This document shows, one piece after another, positions 6,935 to 10,356 of a DNA stretch of 10,356 bases. Where the stretch lies: assembly GCA_934201655.1 (NCBI GenBank), contig CAKPXD010000042.1:1-10356 (forward strand), read 5' to 3'. Origin of the DNA: an uncultured Streptococcus sp. GTDB lineage: Bacteria; Bacillota; Bacilli; Lactobacillales; Streptococcaceae. Numbering within the stretch: the stretch's first letter is position 1; each line of letters opens with the position of its first letter. Under the pieces are notes generated by a model. It searched no databases. It was not told the DNA's origin and worked only from the letters and a program-made list of their open reading frames with translations. Both the position numbers and the translations under genes were made by a program.

Positions 6935-7789
6935 TTACCAAACTGGTTGATCCAAGCCGTCTGAAGTTTCTTCGATGACTTTTTTCACTTCGTCAGTGTG
7001 GTAAGCTGCGATAATTTTCTTGATTGCATCAGCTTTAGGTGATGATTCCCAATCTTTTTTCGCAACGATGATGTTATACCATTGTTTTGAGTTTTCGTCA
7101 GCTTGCTCTTTAAAGAGTGCTTTCTTGTAGTCCAATTTTGCTTCTGTAACAAAAGTGTTGTTTACAACAGCTGCATCAACTGATGACAATGAACGAGCTG
7201 TCTGGCTAGCGTCCAATTCAGTGATTTTCAAGTTCTTTGGATTTTCTGTGATGTTTGCGATTGTCGCAAGTGCAGTTCCTGAAACATCCAATTTAATCAA
7301 ACCAGCTGATTGAAGAAGGTAAAGGGCACGGCTTTCGTTTGTAGCATCGTTAGGTACTGCGATTTCACCGTTTGCTGGGATGTCTTCCACTTTAGTGTAC
7401 TTGTTTTCACTTCCGTTTAAACCTGAGTAAAGACGGATTGGTGAGATATAAGTATCTGCAATCGCTACAAGATCTTTACCGTTTTCTTTGTTCCAGTTGT
7501 TCAAGAAGTTGTAATGTTGGAAAGCGTTCAAGTCTACTTCACCATCAGCAGTTGCTTTATTTGGTTGTGAGTAGTCTGTAAACTCTGTGAATTCCAATTT
7601 AATTCCGTCTTTTTCAACTAATTCTTGAACTTTGTCCCAGCGTGCTTCTTCTGAACCGCTACGGTTCACTGTTGCAATTTTAACAACTGTTCCGTTGTCT
7701 GCTTTCTTTTCTGAATTTCCGCAAGCTGCAAGTGCAAGGCCTGCTACTGTAGCGATCGCTGCTACGCTTAACCATTTTTTGATTTTCAT
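6935..7789 (-). CDS. metQ: Methionine-binding lipoprotein MetQ (NlpA family)
   Basis: This encodes a 284-residue extracellular substrate-binding lipoprotein that captures methionine and hands it to MetNI. The signal peptide MKIKKWLSVAAIATVAGLAL ends in the lipobox LAAC with Cys23, where lipid is attached and the protein cleaved. The mature part is an NlpA/MetQ two-lobe fold. Family landmarks include DLNAFQHYNFLNNW, PNDATNESRALYLLQ and DAAVVNNTFV, which line the ligand pocket in known MetQ proteins. The ATG at 7789 has AAAGGAG 8 bases upstream and gives a clean lipoprotein signal; the in-frame ATG at 7831 lies in the promoter and would add 14 unsuitable residues. It is first in the operon, under a MET-box, and followed by a hairpin before the M20 gene. 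D- versus L-methionine and peptide preference cannot be read. Confidence 0.95.
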   Translation of the reverse strand: MKIKKWLSVAAIATVAGLALAACGNSEKKADNGTVVKIATVNRSGSEEARWDKVQELVEKDGIKLEFTEFTDYSQPNKATADGEVDLNAFQHYNFLNNWNKENGKDLVAIADTYISPIRLYSGLNGSENKYTKVEDIPANGEIAVPNDATNESRALYLLQSAGLIKLDVSGTALATIANITENPKNLKITELDASQTARSLSSVDAAVVNNTFVTEAKLDYKKALFKEQADENSKQWYNIIVAKKDWESSPKADAIKKIIAAYHTDEVKKVIEETSDGLDQPVW

Positions 7790-7797
7790 GATTCTTT

Positions 7798-7804
7798 CTC
7801 CTTT
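7798..7804 (-). promoter_or_regulatory. metQ: Ribosome binding site that fixes the metQ start
   Basis: AAAGGAG on the minus strand lies 8 bases before the ATG at 7789. The alternative upstream ATG at 7831 falls between the proposed -35 and -10, so it cannot be in the transcript. Confidence 0.88.
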
Positions 7805-7821
7805 AAAAATAATACCGTAAT

Positions 7822-7850
7822 AGTATCTCATACTTTATTTGATTTAGCAA
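7822..7850 (-). promoter_or_regulatory. metQ: Probable promoter of the metQ operon
   Basis: On the minus strand, TTGCTA (7845-7850), a 17-base spacer and GATACT (7822-7827). Each hexamer matches 4 of 6 consensus bases, a weak promoter as expected for an activated operon. An alternative -10 is TACTAT (7820-7825) with a 19-base spacer. Transcription would begin near 7815. A small dyad, AGTAT (7822-7826) with ATACT (7830-7834), overlaps the -10. Confidence 0.55.
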
Positions 7851-7872
7851 ATTGTTATTAGATAGGCAGACA

Positions 7873-7889
7873 TATAGTTTGAAACTATA
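7873..7889. promoter_or_regulatory. MET-box: binding site for the LysR-type methionine regulator MtaR/MetR
   Basis: TATAGTTTGAAACTATA is a perfect 17-bp palindrome (8-base arms, central G). It equals the published streptococcal MET-box consensus TATAGTTTnAAACTATA, recognised by the LysR-type regulator called MtaR, MetR or CmhR. It contains the T-N11-A core typical of LysR sites. Its centre is about 66 bases before the predicted start and 22 bases upstream of the -35, the standard place for a LysR activator. Methionine limitation is therefore expected to induce metQ and the genes behind it. The regulator gene is not in this window. Confidence 0.93.
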
Positions 7890-7936
7890 CCTATTAAGCT
7901 ACCATTTGACCTATCCTCACATCTATCATTCTACAA

Positions 7937-7969
7937 AAAAGCCATCTAGCTGATTGCTAGATAGCTTTT
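7937..7969 (-). terminator. Rho-independent terminator of the CAP surface protein gene
   Basis: A 14-bp stem with one G-U pair (7956-7969 with 7937-7950) and a 5-base loop is followed by a run of T's on the minus strand. It begins 6 bases past the stop of the gene ending at 7975. It separates that gene from the metQ promoter just downstream. Confidence 0.9.
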
Positions 7970-7974
7970 AAGAT

Positions 7975-10317
7975 TTATTCACCTTGTCTTCTGCGTCGTG
8001 TTACGATGCCTGCTAAGCCGAGACTCGCAAGTAAACCGTAAACTCCAAACAGAGTCGCTTGTTCATCTACACCTGAGTTTGTTCCTGTATTTGGTAATAC
8101 TTTAGTAGAAGCTTTTTCTCCAGGTTTTTTAGTTTCTGCTCCTTGAGGTTTGTCAGCAAGTTTACGAAGATCAAATTCTGGAAGTGGGTCTTGAATTGGT
8201 GCATTTTTTGGTAGCCCAATAATCATTCCGTCTTTTTCTGCCACTTTCAGCATATTCTCTGCTTCAAGTACATCTAATAAAGCTTGTAGCTTCGCTTTAG
8301 CTTCTGCCAAGGCTGTTTGAGCCAATTTCAACTCAGCTTCTGCTTGATCACTAACTTTCTGTGCATTTGCTTTATCAGTTTCTGCTTGCTTCAAAGTTGT
8401 TTCCAAGGCTGATGCTTGACCTTTCAAGGTCATTGCTTTATCGCGTTTTTCTTCCGCATTCTTAATAGCTGTAGCCAATTCTGCTACCTTGGCTTGCAAG
8501 GCTTTTAGATTTTGACTTGCTTTAGTTGCTTCTTGTGATTTCGTAGCAACTAAGTCAGCTTTTGCTTTCGCATCTGCAGTCAAGGTTGCCAAATCAGATT
8601 TCGCTTGTTCCAAGTCTTTTTTAACTTGTTCACGTGAACTTGATAAATTATTGGCTTGTTTATTTAATTTATCCAAAGCTACTAACAAGTCAGCTTTTTT
8701 AGTTTCAGCAGCTACTTTTTTCGCATCTTTGTCAGCTTTTTCTGCTTTCAATGATGCAAGTTCAGCCTTAAGGTCAGCAGATTTGTCAATAACTGTTTTT
8801 TCAACGTATACAAAGTGATGCTCAGGCAAGAACTTCATGCGTTTACCATAGAAAGTCGGATGCAATTTATCATCGTCCTTAAAGGCATAGAAATTAGACG
8901 TGTATTCCTTCACTGTTTCAGGTGAATAGGCATTACTTGTATATGTATAATAAATGTTATTAGGATTTTTTCCTTCAATCGTTCCTTGGGCAACTCCTAC
9001 TTTCCCTCCAACCGGTGTAAGAAGGGCTCTGCGGTGTCCGTAGTCGATTCCTTTTATATTATTAAAGTCTGCATACCAAGCTAAAAGGATTTTATAAGCA
9101 TACTGTTTATAACTCATAATCTTATCGTAATTATAAATCGTTTGACCATTTTTAACTTCCACAAAGTTTGGTCCACCATCTGTTCCAGGAATTGCATAAT
9201 CCATTCCGATATTTTCTACACGAACATCTTCTCCATCTGGGTGTGATAACTTGGTATCATGGCTTAGGATACCAGTAGTAGCCATTTCATTTGAACGTTC
9301 TTCTGCATGATTGATGTAGGCTTCGTCTAGAGCTAAATCTTGTGTAACACCATTAGCGCGACGGAGTTCATTTGCTACCTCAATGAAAGCTTCTGTCAAT
9401 TTGCGATTATCCACAACAAACTTAAAGACTGGTCTTGTTTTATATTTGGATGGATTTGCATTGTAATCAGCCATAGCCTTAGTGAAGCGTTTCATTTCTT
9501 CAGTCGCTTCCACTTCAACTTCACGAACACCTTGGAAGTCAACATTCTCCATCAAAGGATTACCTGAGGCGTCTTTAGGGCGATGTTGCTTGTTATAGTC
9601 ATAACCATCCTCAGATGCTGGAGCTTTATGACCTTGTTCTTCTGGATTCAAGACTTTTTTCAAAACTGTTGGTTTGTAATTGTCAAGTTCCTTTTGTTTA
9701 TCTGCTATCTTATTCGCTACTTCACTTGCTGCTTTAGTTTGTTCTTGAATAGACTGATCTGCCTTTTTAATATCGTTTTCTGTATTAGAGATTTGATTTT
9801 TAAGACTTTCATCAGTCATGCCATCGAGTTCAGCTTGTTTCGCCTTTACCTCTGCTGCTTTAGCATCACGCTTTTCATTGGCAGATTGGCTAGCTTCTTT
9901 AGCTGCAGTTTCTTCAGATTTTGCTGTTGTTGCTGTAGATTCTGCATTTGCCAAAGCTTTGTCAGCTTCAGATTTTTCAGCACTCTTCTCAGATGCTACT
10001 TTTGATTCTTCTTCGATGATAGCATCAGCATTTTTAGCGATATTAATAGCTTCTTTTGTCTCAGCAACCTTTTTATCAGCCTTGGCTAAGTCCTTTTTAG
10101 CCTCCGCTTCTTTTGAAGCTTTTTCATCTACAGAGGCTTGAGCTTTCTTAACTTCCTTTTGCGCATCTGTAATCTGTTTTTCAGATGATGATGGTGCAAC
10201 AGCTTTTTCCTTAGCATCTACAGGCTTTTCATTAGCTTGAACTTCCTGATTTATCGCACTTGCTGCTAACAAAGCAGTAGCTAAAGTAAATGAGGATAGA
10301 AATTTTTTGTATTTCAT
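7975..10317 (-). CDS. SEC10/PgrA-like LPXTG surface protein with CAP domain and coiled coils
   Basis: This encodes a 780-residue cell-wall protein. A signal peptide occupies residues 1-28 (MKYKKFLSSFTLATALLAAS, cleavage after VQA); the YSIRK motif is absent. Residues about 45-215 and 510-690 are alanine-, lysine- and glutamate-rich and should form long coiled coils. Between them, residues about 305-465 are a CAP (SCP/PR-1) domain with H353 in LSHD, E368 in VENIG and H428 in YGHRRALL, the usual CAP cavity residues. A proline-bearing spacer leads to LPNTG (741-745), a hydrophobic stretch and RRRRQGE. This coil-CAP-coil-LPXTG plan matches the PgrA/Sec10 family, named from plasmid surface exclusion in Enterococcus. 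No conjugation genes are near, so the role here is unknown; adhesion, host binding or exclusion are possible. AAAGGAG lies 6 bases before the ATG. The gene is monocistronic. Confidence 0.9.
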   Translation of the reverse strand: MKYKKFLSSFTLATALLAASAINQEVQANEKPVDAKEKAVAPSSSEKQITDAQKEVKKAQASVDEKASKEAEAKKDLAKADKKVAETKEAINIAKNADAIIEEESKVASEKSAEKSEADKALANAESTATTAKSEETAAKEASQSANEKRDAKAAEVKAKQAELDGMTDESLKNQISNTENDIKKADQSIQEQTKAASEVANKIADKQKELDNYKPTVLKKVLNPEEQGHKAPASEDGYDYNKQHRPKDASGNPLMENVDFQGVREVEVEATEEMKRFTKAMADYNANPSKYKTRPVFKFVVDNRKLTEAFIEVANELRRANGVTQDLALDEAYINHAEERSNEMATTGILSHDTKLSHPDGEDVRVENIGMDYAIPGTDGGPNFVEVKNGQTIYNYDKIMSYKQYAYKILLAWYADFNNIKGIDYGHRRALLTPVGGKVGVAQGTIEGKNPNNIYYTYTSNAYSPETVKEYTSNFYAFKDDDKLHPTFYGKRMKFLPEHHFVYVEKTVIDKSADLKAELASLKAEKADKDAKKVAAETKKADLLVALDKLNKQANNLSSSREQVKKDLEQAKSDLATLTADAKAKADLVATKSQEATKASQNLKALQAKVAELATAIKNAEEKRDKAMTLKGQASALETTLKQAETDKANAQKVSDQAEAELKLAQTALAEAKAKLQALLDVLEAENMLKVAEKDGMIIGLPKNAPIQDPLPEFDLRKLADKPQGAETKKPGEKASTKVLPNTGTNSGVDEQATLFGVYGLLASLGLAGIVTRRRRQGE

Positions 10318-10336
10318 GACAAACTCCTTTAAAGGT

Positions 10337-10355
10337 ATTATATGCTATTATAACA
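10337..10355 (-). promoter_or_regulatory. Partial promoter of the CAP surface protein: two TATAAT boxes
   Basis: Two perfect TATAAT hexamers lie on the minus strand at 10347-10352 and 10337-10342, 10 bases apart. The upstream one carries an extended TG (TGTTATAAT). Both are a suitable distance from the ATG at 10317. The matching -35 hexamers would lie beyond the window edge, so I cannot say which is used. Confidence 0.65.
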
Positions 10356-10356
10356 C

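Noticed and set aside
7790..7831. Upstream in-frame extension of MetQ (start at 7831).
   Set aside because: It lies within the promoter spacer and would put charged residues before a perfect lipoprotein signal.
7790..7872. S-box (SAM) riboswitch upstream of metQ.
   Set aside because: There is no multi-helix SAM aptamer and no leader terminator; the MET-box explains methionine control instead.
9583..10141. Plus-strand Phe/Cys-rich and Ala/Ser-rich frames opposite the coiled coil.
   Set aside because: They arise from the Ala/Lys/Glu codon bias of the coiled-coil gene on the other strand.

Overview
The window looks like chromosome of a Streptococcus of the mitis/oralis/pneumoniae group. The evidence is a histidyl-tRNA synthetase that closely resembles the pneumococcal one as I remember it, a metQ / M20 peptidase / metN / metI order that I also recall from pneumococcus, a perfect streptococcal MET-box, LPXTG surface proteins, extended -10 promoters and AAAGGAG-type ribosome binding sites. 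The species cannot be fixed by reading alone. The coding regions are dense. All genes lie on the minus strand except one. No tRNA, rRNA, CRISPR array, insertion sequence or phage gene is visible. All seven reading frames are intact, and no gap between genes exceeds about 200 bases.

Layout from left to right. Positions 4-1419 (-) encode a sortase-anchored adhesin with an MSCRAMM-like head, a threonine-rich stalk and LPKTG, driven by its own extended -10 promoter. Positions 1620-2900 (-) are hisS, with its own terminator and promoter. The 196-base gap at 2901-3096 is divergent and holds back-to-back promoters plus an unexplained inverted repeat. Positions 3097-3669 (+) encode an orphan MptD/Trep_Strep-family ECF transporter S component. 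It converges on the methionine operon, and both share a bidirectional terminator at 3668-3693.

Positions 7789 down to 3692 (-) form the methionine uptake unit: metQ (lipoprotein), an M20 metallopeptidase, metN (ATPase) and metI (permease). A perfect 17-bp palindrome at 7873-7889 matches the MET-box bound by the LysR-type regulator MtaR (also MetR/CmhR). It is centred about 66 bases before the likely transcription start, the usual site for a LysR-type activator. A hairpin between metQ and the peptidase gene may let metQ be made in excess. Further on, the peptidase gene and metN overlap by 8 bases, and metN and metI are 1 base apart. The likely design is that MetQ captures methionine outside the cell, MetNI imports it, and the peptidase frees amino acids from short peptides.

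Positions 7975-10317 (-) encode a second LPXTG protein of the SEC10/PgrA type: two alanine/lysine-rich coiled coils around a CAP domain. It has a strong terminator and twin TATAAT hexamers at the right edge of the window.

I see no clearly new multi-gene system. The points most worth a second look are the methionine operon's regulation and hairpin, the orphan S component, the low-complexity adhesin stalk and the CAP coiled-coil surface protein.
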